Of a stretch of 64,000 bases of DNA, positions 42,254 through 51,150 are shown piece after piece. The notes beneath the pieces were generated by a model. The model had not been told where the DNA came from, did not search any database, and saw nothing but the letters and a program-made list of their open reading frames with translations. Source of the stretch: an uncultured Erysipelotrichaceae bacterium (GTDB lineage: Bacteria; Bacillota_I; Bacilli_A; Erysipelotrichales; Erysipelotrichaceae). The stretch is taken from the NCBI GenBank assembly GCA_946537255.1, contig CAMNFS010000003.1:1-64000 (forward strand). The letters are read 5' to 3'. Positions within the stretch are counted from its first letter, which is position 1. Each line of letters opens with the position of its first letter. Position numbers and translations under genes: made by a program.

Positions 42254-45193
42254 ATGCGAAACTGGATAAAGAAACTGGCAGCTGTTTGCGCAGGCTGTCT
42301 TGTGATGAATACACTGAACGTTCAGGCCATCGACCCGACCGATATTCAGAAGGACGGGCGTTTTCATCTCGTTGATTTTGAAACAGGAACGGTCAGCGGT
42401 GAGAGTTATGAAACCTTCCGGGAGGCAAAGACAGTCTACAACGATGTCAAGGACGGTTATGTCAACCTCGCCATCGTAAAGGATGGAGTAACCTATGAGG
42501 CGGAATACGCGCTGGCAATTTTCAAGGTGAACAACGCCTGTGATTTTGAAGTGAGCTATGCCAACACAAGCGATGGAACCAACGGTACCGTGAACGGATG
42601 CTATGGCGTGGACGCCGCTTATCTCTATACGGATGACGAAGGAGAGAATGTGACCTTTTCCCTGAGCGGCGTGACCGGCAAGGCAAGTCTTGAGGATGTG
42701 ACCGTGATGCCGCTGCAGAACGTTTACATGCGGATGACAATGTTCACGGTGCAGAATGGAAGACTGTTCCATATGATCAAGGCGGAGATGGAGGATGACT
42801 ATTACGCCTACATCATTGATCATGGAACAGCTCCGTCTTACCTGCAGGAGGATCATGCCTATTACAGCTATGACGGGCATTATTTCTATGGCGATGACCA
42901 GCTGTATCTGATGCTCGATGATTACCGCAACGGGATCAGAGAGAACAGCGTCAATCCCTCGGATCCCTGGTATGACTGGTATCAGTTTGTATCCCATCGG
43001 ACACTGAGCAATGCGACAGAAGAACAGGTGGACAGCTATATTCAGAAAACCATGGGCGTGCGCAGTCCGATTGTTTCCTTCCTGGATAATGACAAGGACG
43101 GAGTCGATGATGTACTGACGCAATCGCAGCTGTTCGGGCTGACGGATACCTTCTTTCAGAGCCAGTATGAATTCGGTACAAATGTTCTGATGATGCTTGC
43201 GATCTCGATGAATGAATCCAGCAGCGGCCGCAGTTCCCTTTCCTTTACCAGAAACAATCTGTATGGCCACGCGGCCTACGACAGCGAAGCGGAAGCGGCG
43301 GAAGGGCGGTACGCGGATATCCGCACTTCTGTCTATTCACATGCGAAATACTATCTTTCCGGAAGCTATCTGAGCCCCATGAAGGAACAGTATCACGGCG
43401 GGTTTTTCGGTAATAAATCCGCGGGCATGAATGTGCTCTACAGTTCGGATCCCTACTGGGGAGAGAAAGCGGCTGCCGCTTACCGGGAACTGGATGAACA
43501 GCTTGGTACGAAGGACAGCGAAAGCGTAAAAATCGGAATCCGGACGGTGGAGGATGAAACGATTGTCTATCAGGAACCCGATGGAAGATATCCTCTTTAC
43601 GCAACCGGTTCGATGCCGGACATGGCCTTTGTGATTCTTGAGGAAATTGAAAATGAAGCCGGCAGATGGTATCGGATTCAAAGTGACGCGACACTGGATG
43701 AAGAGCGGGCCGTGGATCTTTCCTATCATTACCGCTGGGCGGAGGATACTGCCTATATCAAAGCCGACAGTGTGCAGCTTCTGATCGGGAATGAAACACC
43801 GAACCGGGAATTTGCGACCGTGACATTTGAAGGCGGGGGCGGCACGTTTATCGGAAACGAAGAAACCGTCAGCTATGAGATTCCCGTCGGAATGGACGCG
43901 GTGGTATCGGCACCCTCCATGGATCATCATGTATTCTCCGGATGGGATCTCGAAACCCGGCATGTGGACGCGGATATGGTTTTTACCGCCGATTACGCGG
44001 AAGTGGACGGCCTGCAGTTTGTGTCCTTTCCAAAGAGCGATTATGAAATCAATGACCGGATCGATCTCAAAAACGGGATTCTGACCGTCCATCAGAAAAG
44101 CGGTACGGATACACAGGAACATCTTACCTCCAGCATGGTTTCGGGCTTTGACATGTCAAAGGATTCCGAGCAGAAGGTCATGGTGCGTCTTGCGGGCTGT
44201 GAGACGTCTTATCCGATCACGGTCAGTCAGGAAAAGGACAGTCAGAGGGCCGCGATCAAGGACCGGATTCTCAGTATTATTTCCGCCTATGGCAATCGAA
44301 GCTCCCTGAGCGAAGAGGATGTGGAAAAAATCATTACGCTGAAGAAGGACATGGACAGCAGTGTGCAGCCATACCTCACCCAGCAGGAACTGAGAAGTTT
44401 TGACCGCATTCTGCGGATCGCCTACAATGACCGGATCAGTTATATCGTGGATGAGAATACTCTTGGCTTCGGGGTTTCCGGACTTTCCGTTTCCATTCCT
44501 CTGGAAGAGGGACAGCTGGAAAAAAGAAAGTCCAGTCAGGATGCCTTTGAGGTGAAGATTGAAGAATCCATCCGGCCGGAAGCGGAGGAAGCCATGAAAG
44601 CCATGGCGGATTATCTGCGGGAAACGGTACTTGGTTCCTATACCATCCGTATCAGAAAAAACCTGGATCCGTATGCGACAGACGTTCCGCTGCTGTTTAC
44701 CGTAAACCGGCCTGCGGATTCCGTCGGCGGAGATGTGTATACTGTTCTCAGCTATACAGAGGATGGGGATGTCGTCAAGTGCTACACCCGTCAGACCACC
44801 AATACGATCTCCTTTGTCGGTGAAGGGGATGGGGAGTACATGATACTGACCCGCAATACCAGCAATCAGTATGTCGGTGAGGATCCGGTGGAAGCGGTGA
44901 CGGTAGATACCAGCAGTACCGATATCCGGATGATCATCGCCAAAATTACCGGTGCCGTGATTCTGCTTGTGCTGATTGTCTTTCTCGCGGTGCACTTTCT
45001 GCGTAAACGCCGCAAGAAAAAGGTGATTGAAACCGTTCAGCAGGAACGCAAGGTCAGGGAGGAAAACAAGGAAGATCTTGAGGTGACTCAGGCCATTGAA
45101 ATTCTGAATACGGAAATGATCCGGCTTGAGGAAATCAGGAAAGCGGAAGAAGAGAGGAAAAAGAATGACGAACGACACGATTCTTCTGAGTGA
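42254..45193 (+). CDS. Large membrane-anchored glucosaminidase (GH73-like)
   Basis: 979 aa. Signal peptide MRNWIKKLAAVCAGCLVMN through VQA. An unknown region follows (~30-275), then a DxDxDG calcium-loop-like NDKDGVDD, then a glucosaminidase domain (~295-410): MLAISMNESSSGRSSLSFTR with catalytic Glu, RNNLYGHAAYDSEA, SVYSHAKYYLSGSYLSP and YSSDPYWGEKAAAAYR. An InlB/Flg_new-type beta repeat (FEGGGGTFIGNEE to FSGWDL, TADYAEVDG) is at ~530-600. A C-terminal helix AKITGAVILLVLIVFLAVHF (~residue 900) is followed by a charged, coiled-coil-like cytoplasmic tail. It probably cuts peptidoglycan while staying in the membrane. There is no ribosome site. Confidence 0.85.
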   Translation: MRNWIKKLAAVCAGCLVMNTLNVQAIDPTDIQKDGRFHLVDFETGTVSGESYETFREAKTVYNDVKDGYVNLAIVKDGVTYEAEYALAIFKVNNACDFEVSYANTSDGTNGTVNGCYGVDAAYLYTDDEGENVTFSLSGVTGKASLEDVTVMPLQNVYMRMTMFTVQNGRLFHMIKAEMEDDYYAYIIDHGTAPSYLQEDHAYYSYDGHYFYGDDQLYLMLDDYRNGIRENSVNPSDPWYDWYQFVSHRTLSNATEEQVDSYIQKTMGVRSPIVSFLDNDKDGVDDVLTQSQLFGLTDTFFQSQYEFGTNVLMMLAISMNESSSGRSSLSFTRNNLYGHAAYDSEAEAAEGRYADIRTSVYSHAKYYLSGSYLSPMKEQYHGGFFGNKSAGMNVLYSSDPYWGEKAAAAYRELDEQLGTKDSESVKIGIRTVEDETIVYQEPDGRYPLYATGSMPDMAFVILEEIENEAGRWYRIQSDATLDEERAVDLSYHYRWAEDTAYIKADSVQLLIGNETPNREFATVTFEGGGGTFIGNEETVSYEIPVGMDAVVSAPSMDHHVFSGWDLETRHVDADMVFTADYAEVDGLQFVSFPKSDYEINDRIDLKNGILTVHQKSGTDTQEHLTSSMVSGFDMSKDSEQKVMVRLAGCETSYPITVSQEKDSQRAAIKDRILSIISAYGNRSSLSEEDVEKIITLKKDMDSSVQPYLTQQELRSFDRILRIAYNDRISYIVDENTLGFGVSGLSVSIPLEEGQLEKRKSSQDAFEVKIEESIRPEAEEAMKAMADYLRETVLGSYTIRIRKNLDPYATDVPLLFTVNRPADSVGGDVYTVLSYTEDGDVVKCYTRQTTNTISFVGEGDGEYMILTRNTSNQYVGEDPVEAVTVDTSSTDIRMIIAKITGAVILLVLIVFLAVHFLRKRRKKKVIETVQQERKVREENKEDLEVTQAIEILNTEMIRLEEIRKAEEERKKNDERHDSSE

Positions 45194-45437
45194 GATTGAT
45201 TTTGAAGAAGAGGAGCCTGGCGCTCTTCTGGATTCCATCGCGGCAAGAGGAATCGCAATTCCTGTTGCCGTGGTCCGGGTCAATGGCCGCTATCACTGCA
45301 TTGACGGCAGGAAACGTCTGACCGCGGCGAGAAGGCTGGTCGGAAAAAAAGCCGGCATCGAGCGGATACCGGCTGCCATTCATCAGGATCATACCCGGGC
45401 GGGAAATCCCTTCTGGGGCGCGAAGAACCATCACTAG
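45165..45437 (+). CDS. ParB/Srx-like nuclease-fold domain protein
   Basis: 90 aa. LLSEIDFEEEE, ALLDSIAARGIAIPVAVVRV and GRYHCIDGRKRLTAARRLVG follow the ParB N-terminal (ParBc) pattern of 'I..S....G...P..V......Y.ivDG.RR..Aa...G', with the G-R-K-R turn. The DNA-binding helix-turn-helix of a true ParB is missing. The CTP- or phosphate-binding Arg is kept in GRKR. The gene starts 29 nt inside the hydrolase gene and ends on a shared CTAG with rqcH in convergent orientation. GAGAGGAAAAAGA precedes the ATG. Its role is unknown. Confidence 0.65.
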   Translation: MTNDTILLSEIDFEEEEPGALLDSIAARGIAIPVAVVRVNGRYHCIDGRKRLTAARRLVGKKAGIERIPAAIHQDHTRAGNPFWGAKNHH

Positions 45438-47071
45438 GAGATATCCGCCCCGGCTTTGCGAAGCTGATCGGGATCCGGATCAATATAGATGGTCTTATAG
45501 TTTCCAAGCTGTACCATACCCGGTTTTGCGCCGGGTATTTTCTTGAGAGCGGATATCGGACAGTAGTTGACCGGAACGGAGGAGGAATCTCTTCCTTTGG
45601 AATAATATGCCGCAAGACCGGCCGCCAGCCGCATGGTATCCTCATCCGGATGCGGGGCATGCACAACGACATGGGCTCCGTGATAATCCTTGGCATGAAA
45701 CCACAGATCGCTGCGGCGGCTGTGGTGAAAGGTCAGAGATTCATTCTGAAGGTTGTTGCGGCCATAGGATATTTCCACATCATGGAAGGTAAAGGAAGAG
45801 ATGTGCAGCGGCTCTTCCTTTTTCCGACGCCGCTTTTTTGTTTTTTCCTTCATATATCCGCCTTTGACAAGCTCATCCCGGATTTCTGAGGCCGTGTTGA
45901 AATCCGCCTGTTCCAACTGTTCCAGAAGGCCTTCAAAGTAGGCGATTTCCTTTTCACAGAGATCGATCTGTTCCCGCAGATAGACCTGTCCTGTCCGGTA
46001 TTTTCGATATTTCGCGTAGCATTTCTGAGCGTTGCGGCTGCCGTCAAGGCGGGGATCAAGGGGAATGGTAATCGTTTCTCCCGTTTCATAATCCTCTGTT
46101 ACAAGCTCACTCATGCCGCGGGTATCACCTGGCTGTACGACGTAGAGAATATCTCCGTATTTTTTCCAGAGATCACAGCCAAGGGCATCGTCATATTCCC
46201 GCAGAAGACGCGGGAGTTTCTGACGCTGATGTCTGAGCTGACGGCGGACGGTATGAAACACATCTCCGCTGATTTCCTTGATCCGCTCCTTTTCCTCACG
46301 GTGATAGTAAAGGATATCGAATCCTTCAAACAGGGGATAACTGACGCACCGCCCGATCGATTTCAGTTCGATGCAGTGAAAGACGGCTTCATCGCCGCTG
46401 TTTGCGATATAAAGTCTGTCGCTGCTTTCTATTTCGCTCATGATCGAAGAAAAAGACTGACCCAGAGCCATGCGGTATTCCGCTTCCTTTGAAAGAAAGG
46501 GAGAGAAACCGCCGAACTGCCTGGTGAGAGTTAGACTGCGGTCTACCTGAGGGTCCGTAAACGGATTCCGTTTCTTCTGGGATTCAATCGGTACAAACTG
46601 CGCATTCGGAAGAATCATCCGCCGGTTGTTTTCAAACGGAGGGATCCGTTTCAGAGCATCTACGATGATGCCGCTGCGGACCAGAAGCAGATTGGCGTAA
46701 TTGCCCAGCAGCTCAGCGACAAGCTCCACTTCTTCCGGATCTCCGAGTTCATTCCGGCGCCGTATGGAGATCGTACACCACCGGTCCAGTTCCGCCTGAT
46801 GAACTGCATGCATGGTTGCGCCTTCCAGATACTTTCTCAGGATCATGACAAAATTTCCCGGCTCATCCGGGGTCGGGTAGCTTCGTCTGGAAATCAGAAT
46901 CCGGTTGTATCGGCTGTGACAGGAAATCAGCAGCTGTTCCTTTCCATGCGTTCCGTGAATCTGAAACAGAATCTCAGTTGTGGAGATCTGATAGATTTTC
47001 TGAATGCGGGCCGGAAAGCGTTCCGCAATTCCCGGCAGCAGTTTATGAAGAAGGATTCCGTCAAGTGCCAT
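45434..47071 (-). CDS. rqcH: Ribosome-associated quality control factor RqcH (Rqc2/NEMF)
   Basis: 545 aa from the ATG at 47071. N-terminal NFACT-N: MALDGILLHKLLPGIAER, FQIHGTHGKEQLLISCHSRY, NFVMILRKYLEGA, ELVAELLGNYANLLLV; a coiled-coil middle (QIDLCEKEIAYFEGLLEQLE); NFACT-R at the C-terminus with YGRNNLQNESLTF and DLWFHAKDYHGAHVVV. It binds stalled 50S subunits and adds alanine tails that mark the nascent chain for decay. It was once called fibronectin-binding protein A. An extended -10 sits six bases before the ATG with no ribosome site, so leaderless translation is likely. Confidence 0.94.
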   Translation of the reverse strand: MALDGILLHKLLPGIAERFPARIQKIYQISTTEILFQIHGTHGKEQLLISCHSRYNRILISRRSYPTPDEPGNFVMILRKYLEGATMHAVHQAELDRWCTISIRRRNELGDPEEVELVAELLGNYANLLLVRSGIIVDALKRIPPFENNRRMILPNAQFVPIESQKKRNPFTDPQVDRSLTLTRQFGGFSPFLSKEAEYRMALGQSFSSIMSEIESSDRLYIANSGDEAVFHCIELKSIGRCVSYPLFEGFDILYYHREEKERIKEISGDVFHTVRRQLRHQRQKLPRLLREYDDALGCDLWKKYGDILYVVQPGDTRGMSELVTEDYETGETITIPLDPRLDGSRNAQKCYAKYRKYRTGQVYLREQIDLCEKEIAYFEGLLEQLEQADFNTASEIRDELVKGGYMKEKTKKRRRKKEEPLHISSFTFHDVEISYGRNNLQNESLTFHHSRRSDLWFHAKDYHGAHVVVHAPHPDEDTMRLAAGLAAYYSKGRDSSSVPVNYCPISALKKIPGAKPGMVQLGNYKTIYIDPDPDQLRKAGADIS

Positions 47072-47077
47072 ATCGGC

Positions 47078-47086
47078 ATTATAACA
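47078..47086 (-). promoter_or_regulatory. Extended -10 for a leaderless rqcH mRNA
   Basis: On the minus strand TGTTATAAT (TGn plus consensus TATAAT) is followed by GCCGAT and then the ATG. Transcription would start at the start codon. Confidence 0.7.
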
Positions 47087-47159
47087 GAATCTGACAAAAG
47101 CCATTCCCGGAAAATCTCAAAAACGGAGAATGACTCTGTATAAAAAAAGAGGTGAATCA

Positions 47160-47764
<605 letters not shown>

Positions 47765-47807
47765 CGTTCGAAACGGTTTGAGGTACCTTATGGATGGAGG
47801 GATGATC

Positions 47808-48383
47808 ATGACAAAAAAGGGACTGCTGATTGTCGTAAGCGGACCGTCCGGCGTAGGCAAGGGGACGGTTCTGAAGGAATTCATGAATGATCCGGAACTG
47901 AATCTGTCCTATTCCGTTTCCATGACAACCCGGGGCATGCGTCCGGGAGAACAGGAAGGCGTCAATTACTATTATGTCAGCCGGGAAGAGTTTGAAAAAA
48001 CCATTGCCGAAGGCGGCCTTCTGGAATGGACGGAGTTTGTAGGCAATTATTACGGAACCCCGCTGAAGGAAGTGGAACGGCTGCGGGAAGAGGGGGTCAA
48101 TGTCCTGCTTGAGATAGAAGTGGATGGATGCCAGCAGGTCGTAAAGAAGATTCCCGAAGCACTTACGATTTTTATTGTTCCCCCCAGCATGAAGGAACTG
48201 GAAAACCGGATCCGGGGAAGGAAGAGCGAGCCGGAGGAAATCGTGCAGCAGCGGCTTGCCAAAGCCCAGAAGGAACTGGAGCTCTCCGGTCAGTATCGCT
48301 ACATCGTATGCAATGATGATGTAAAACTCGCAGCGGATATTATCCGTGTCATTATCCGCCATCACATGGAAAGACAATTCTGA
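47808..48383 (+). CDS. gmk: Guanylate kinase
   Basis: 191 aa. The P-loop is LLIVVSGPSGVGKGTVLKEF; the GMP site has YSVSMTTRGMRPGEQEGVNY and YYVSREEFEKTIAEGGLLEW; IFIVPPSMKELENRIRGR follows. It phosphorylates GMP and dGMP. GGAGGG lies six bases before the ATG at 47808. The promoter is not obvious in the pseudogene remnant upstream. rpoZ does not follow. Length is normal. Confidence 0.96.
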   Translation: MTKKGLLIVVSGPSGVGKGTVLKEFMNDPELNLSYSVSMTTRGMRPGEQEGVNYYYVSREEFEKTIAEGGLLEWTEFVGNYYGTPLKEVERLREEGVNVLLEIEVDGCQQVVKKIPEALTIFIVPPSMKELENRIRGRKSEPEEIVQQRLAKAQKELELSGQYRYIVCNDDVKLAADIIRVIIRHHMERQF

Positions 48384-48408
48384 ACTGTCGGAACTCCGGC
48401 AGTTTTTT
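48383..48408 (+). terminator. Terminator of gmk
   Basis: AACTGTCGGA pairs with TCCGGCAGTT (one G-T pair) around AC, and the T-run TTTTTT follows. Confidence 0.85.
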
Positions 48409-48493
48409 CATATCTCTGTCCGTTTGAAGGCTTCCGCCGCATGCGGAAACGGGGAAGGCAGACAGGTGCGATTCCCTGAATCCTGAACAGATG

Positions 48494-48524
48494 AAAAAAA
48501 ACATCCATTCTGCAATATGGATGT
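48494..48524 (-). terminator. Terminator of rpsD
   Basis: On the minus strand ACATCCAT pairs with ATGGATGT, followed by seven T. It lies 16 bases after the rpsD stop. Confidence 0.9.
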
Positions 48525-48540
48525 TTTCAGGTGCATCGAA

Positions 48541-49143
48541 TTAACGGTTGTAGTATTCGACGATCAGCGCCTCGTTGATTTCCTGATTCAGTTCAGGACG
48601 TTCCGGAATCCGGACATAGGTGCCTTTCTTGTTTTCCTTGTCAACACTGACGAAAGCCGGTGCGGCATAGGTGCTGTCGAGGACTTCGTTGATCACCTTC
48701 ATGTTGCGGGCATTCTCGCGGATCGCAATGACAGAACCCGGAGTGATCTGTGCGGAAGGGATGTCGCATTTCCTGCCGTTTACTTCAATATGACCGTGGT
48801 TGACGAGCTGACGGGCAGCCTTGCGGGTGGAAGCGAATCCCATCCGGTAAACCAGGTTGTCCAGTCTGCTTTCGAGAAGAACCAGGAAGTTGTAACCGGC
48901 CATGCCTTCCATCTTCTGTGCCTTCGCGAATGTGTTGTAGAACTGACGTTCATTGACACCGTACATGTTGCGTACGCGCTGCTTTTCTCTCAGCTGTGTG
49001 CCGTAGCCGCTGAGCTTGATGCGCTTGGTCTTGCCGTGCTGACCAGGTGCATACGGTCTCTTTTTGAGTTCCTCGCCGGTTTCAAGAACGGAGAAGCTGA
49101 GACGTCTGGACTTCTTCCATACCGGACCTGTGTAACGTGCCAT
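48541..49143 (-). CDS. rpsD: 30S ribosomal protein S4
   Basis: 200 aa from the ATG at 49143 ([15 protein letters not shown]), with GGAGG upstream. [40 protein letters not shown], and the S4 RNA-binding domain [20 protein letters not shown] followed by [15 protein letters not shown] are standard. It nucleates 30S assembly. It is monocistronic with an excellent promoter and a ~170-nt leader, as expected for a gene that S4 regulates itself. No Cys pairs are present at the N-terminus, so it is the zinc-free form. Confidence 0.97.
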   Translation of the reverse strand: MARYTGPVWKKSRRLSFSVLETGEELKKRPYAPGQHGKTKRIKLSGYGTQLREKQRVRNMYGVNERQFYNTFAKAQKMEGMAGYNFLVLLESRLDNLVYRMGFASTRKAARQLVNHGHIEVNGRKCDIPSAQITPGSVIAIRENARNMKVINEVLDSTYAAPAFVSVDKENKKGTYVRIPERPELNQEINEALIVEYYNR

Positions 49144-49316
49144 GTTAAATTGTTCCTCCTGTTTGTTACATGTGGCGAAACAACAACAGGTGCAGATCAT
49201 CTGTGCGTTGTGTTGCTATTAGTCCGTTTCACTTATTGCAGCTAAGGTACTCCGGCGACAGTTTCCTGTTAGCAACGCATGGTGCAGGACTCTGCATGCT
49301 GCTATCATTTGACGCA
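49144..49316 (-). promoter_or_regulatory. Long rpsD leader, candidate S4 autoregulatory RNA
   Basis: About 173 nt lie between the predicted transcription start and the rpsD ATG. The leader has several self-complementary segments, for example GCAGCATGCAGAGTCCTGCACCATGC-like text and TGTTGTTGTTTCGCCACATG near the ribosome site. S4 autoregulation through its leader is known in other Firmicutes. I cannot match the published consensus by eye. Confidence 0.5.
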
Positions 49317-49322
49317 ACGACT

Positions 49323-49351
49323 ATTATATTGAACCGGAGAAATCCTGTCAA
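49323..49351 (-). promoter_or_regulatory. Consensus sigma-A promoter of rpsD
   Basis: On the minus strand a perfect TTGACA, 17-base spacer and a perfect TATAAT. Confidence 0.93.
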
Positions 49352-49376
49352 ACATTTCTGCAGGACACGGATTCTG

Positions 49377-49385
49377 TGATAGAAT
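49377..49385 (+). promoter_or_regulatory. Extended -10 promoter of ezrA
   Basis: TGATAGAAT (TGn plus TAGAAT) sits 37 bases before the ezrA ATG, on the opposite strand to the rpsD promoter. Confidence 0.55.
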
Positions 49386-49422
49386 AAACCCGTACGTTTT
49401 TTATATATAAAGGTGGGACAGC

Positions 49423-51150
49423 ATGGAGACAGTAATTAAATATCTCTCTGATATAAGAATTGTGATCGTAATCGCGATATTGGTTATTCTGATCATCGTC
49501 TGGTTTATCGTAAACAAGATTCAGACCGGCAACTGCCGGAAACAGCTGGAGGATCTCGAGGTCCGCTATAACGCCATCAAGAGCGTGCCGCTATCCTTCA
49601 AGCTGAACAAGGCGGTTGCGATCAGCCGGGTGGAACCGGAGGCCATGCAGAAAGTAGCCAACATGAAGGATGACTTCGATAAAGCCGAAGCCAACCTCAA
49701 GCAGATCAGCAATGAACTTGCAGATACGGAAGATCAGATTCTTGCCGGCAAGCTCAAGGCCGCAAAAGCCGGACTGCGTGATCTGGAGGCGAGTATTTCG
49801 CTTGGCGAGACACAGGTCAAGAGTCTGAATGATTTCCTGGATTCCATTCTTGAGAAGGAAACGTTCCAGCGCCAGGAGGTCACGGAGCTCAAGAATCATT
49901 TCCGTGAGATCAAGGATCAGGCCACCCGGAATCAGGATCAGCTCAGCTACTCCTGGGATATTATCGAACGCAACATTTCTGAAACAGAGCGGATGTTCTC
50001 CAACTTTGAGGAATGGATGTATGCCAGCGATTTTGAAAAGGCAAACGCCGAGCTGGAAAACATCAAGGCTTCCATTGAGACACTTGAACACAATGTGAAC
50101 ATGATGCCGTCGCTTCTCGATGACGCAAGAGGCGTGGTTCCGAAGATGGCGGAAGTGGTTCATCACGATTACACGGAAGCCAAGGAGCGCGGTGTCTATC
50201 TCAAGCACCTGCAGGTGGAATCGAATCTTCAGCTGATTAACGGCGGTCTCAAGGATGATCTCGAGCAGCTGAAGACCGGAGACGCGGAAGGGGTCAGAGA
50301 ACATCTCGATGACTACAAGAAGCGTCTTACCCAGATCAGCCAGCAGGTTGAAAGAGAAAGCAAGGCATATGATCAGCTGAATGATCTTGCCAATGAGACC
50401 ACCCGTCTTTACAACGAAACGGAACAGGATATGAAATATGTCCAGGATCAGTTCGCGCATCTGTCCAGCCGTTTCGGCCTCAATGGTGTGGAGGAGCGCA
50501 TTACCGAGGCAAATGACAGACTCCGCGACATTTCCGCGCGGATGCCGAAGCTGTTCAATCTGTATCAGGAGAATCAGACTCCTGCCTCCGGACTGATGGC
50601 CTCCATGAAGGAGCTGAATCAGGATCTTACGGAAGTAAGCCGCAGTCTCAAGGATATCCGGGCGGAGATCGACAGTGCCGCCGGCGGAGAGGACCGTGCC
50701 CGCAAGCAGCTTGTCAAGCTGCAGGTGATCATGAATCAGATGCAGGTCAAGATTGCCAAATTCAAGCTTCCTTCCATCTCGTCTCAGTATGAGGCGGATA
50801 TGAAGCGGGCGGATGAGTATATTTCCAGCCTCAACAATCTGATCAACGCGACCCCTCTGAATGTGCAGAAGCTCAACAGCACCCTGAAGGAAGCGATCGA
50901 CTTCATCTACCGGCTGTACAACAACGTGAACAATGTTGTCGCGACCGTCATGATGGTGGAGAATACCATTGTCTTTGGAAACCGGTACCGCAGCACCTAT
51001 GCGGATATTGACAGTGAACTGACAAGAAGCGAGCTGTGTTTCCGCAACGGAGATTATACGCAGGCGCTGACGATCGCAATCGCGACGATTGAAAAGATCC
51101 ATCCGGGCAACTATGAAAACATGATCCGGGAGAATTCAAGTGAAGCGTAG
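49423..51150 (+). CDS. ezrA: Septation ring regulator EzrA
   Basis: 575 aa. One N-terminal transmembrane helix (IVIVIAILVILIIVWFIV, residues ~12-30) is followed by long spectrin-like coiled-coil helices and the C-terminal VENTIVFGNRYRSTYADIDS, the EzrA signature patch. It sits in the membrane with the cytoplasmic part binding FtsZ and limiting extra Z-rings. GGTGGG precedes the ATG. The following genes, a NifS-like desulfurase and ThiI, are the classic EzrA neighbours. Length is normal. Confidence 0.95.
   Translation: METVIKYLSDIRIVIVIAILVILIIVWFIVNKIQTGNCRKQLEDLEVRYNAIKSVPLSFKLNKAVAISRVEPEAMQKVANMKDDFDKAEANLKQISNELADTEDQILAGKLKAAKAGLRDLEASISLGETQVKSLNDFLDSILEKETFQRQEVTELKNHFREIKDQATRNQDQLSYSWDIIERNISETERMFSNFEEWMYASDFEKANAELENIKASIETLEHNVNMMPSLLDDARGVVPKMAEVVHHDYTEAKERGVYLKHLQVESNLQLINGGLKDDLEQLKTGDAEGVREHLDDYKKRLTQISQQVERESKAYDQLNDLANETTRLYNETEQDMKYVQDQFAHLSSRFGLNGVEERITEANDRLRDISARMPKLFNLYQENQTPASGLMASMKELNQDLTEVSRSLKDIRAEIDSAAGGEDRARKQLVKLQVIMNQMQVKIAKFKLPSISSQYEADMKRADEYISSLNNLINATPLNVQKLNSTLKEAIDFIYRLYNNVNNVVATVMMVENTIVFGNRYRSTYADIDSELTRSELCFRNGDYTQALTIAIATIEKIHPGNYENMIRENSSEA

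Noticed and set aside
41384-43270. 628-codon open frame on the minus strand, antisense to the peptidase-like and glucosaminidase genes
   Set aside because: The plus strand has the real genes with recognised domains and proper overlaps. The minus frame has no ribosome site or known motif and is kept open by the codon bias of the plus strand.
49591-51102. 503-codon open frame antisense to ezrA
   Set aside because: ezrA is securely identified on the plus strand. The antisense protein has no recognised domain and no start signals.
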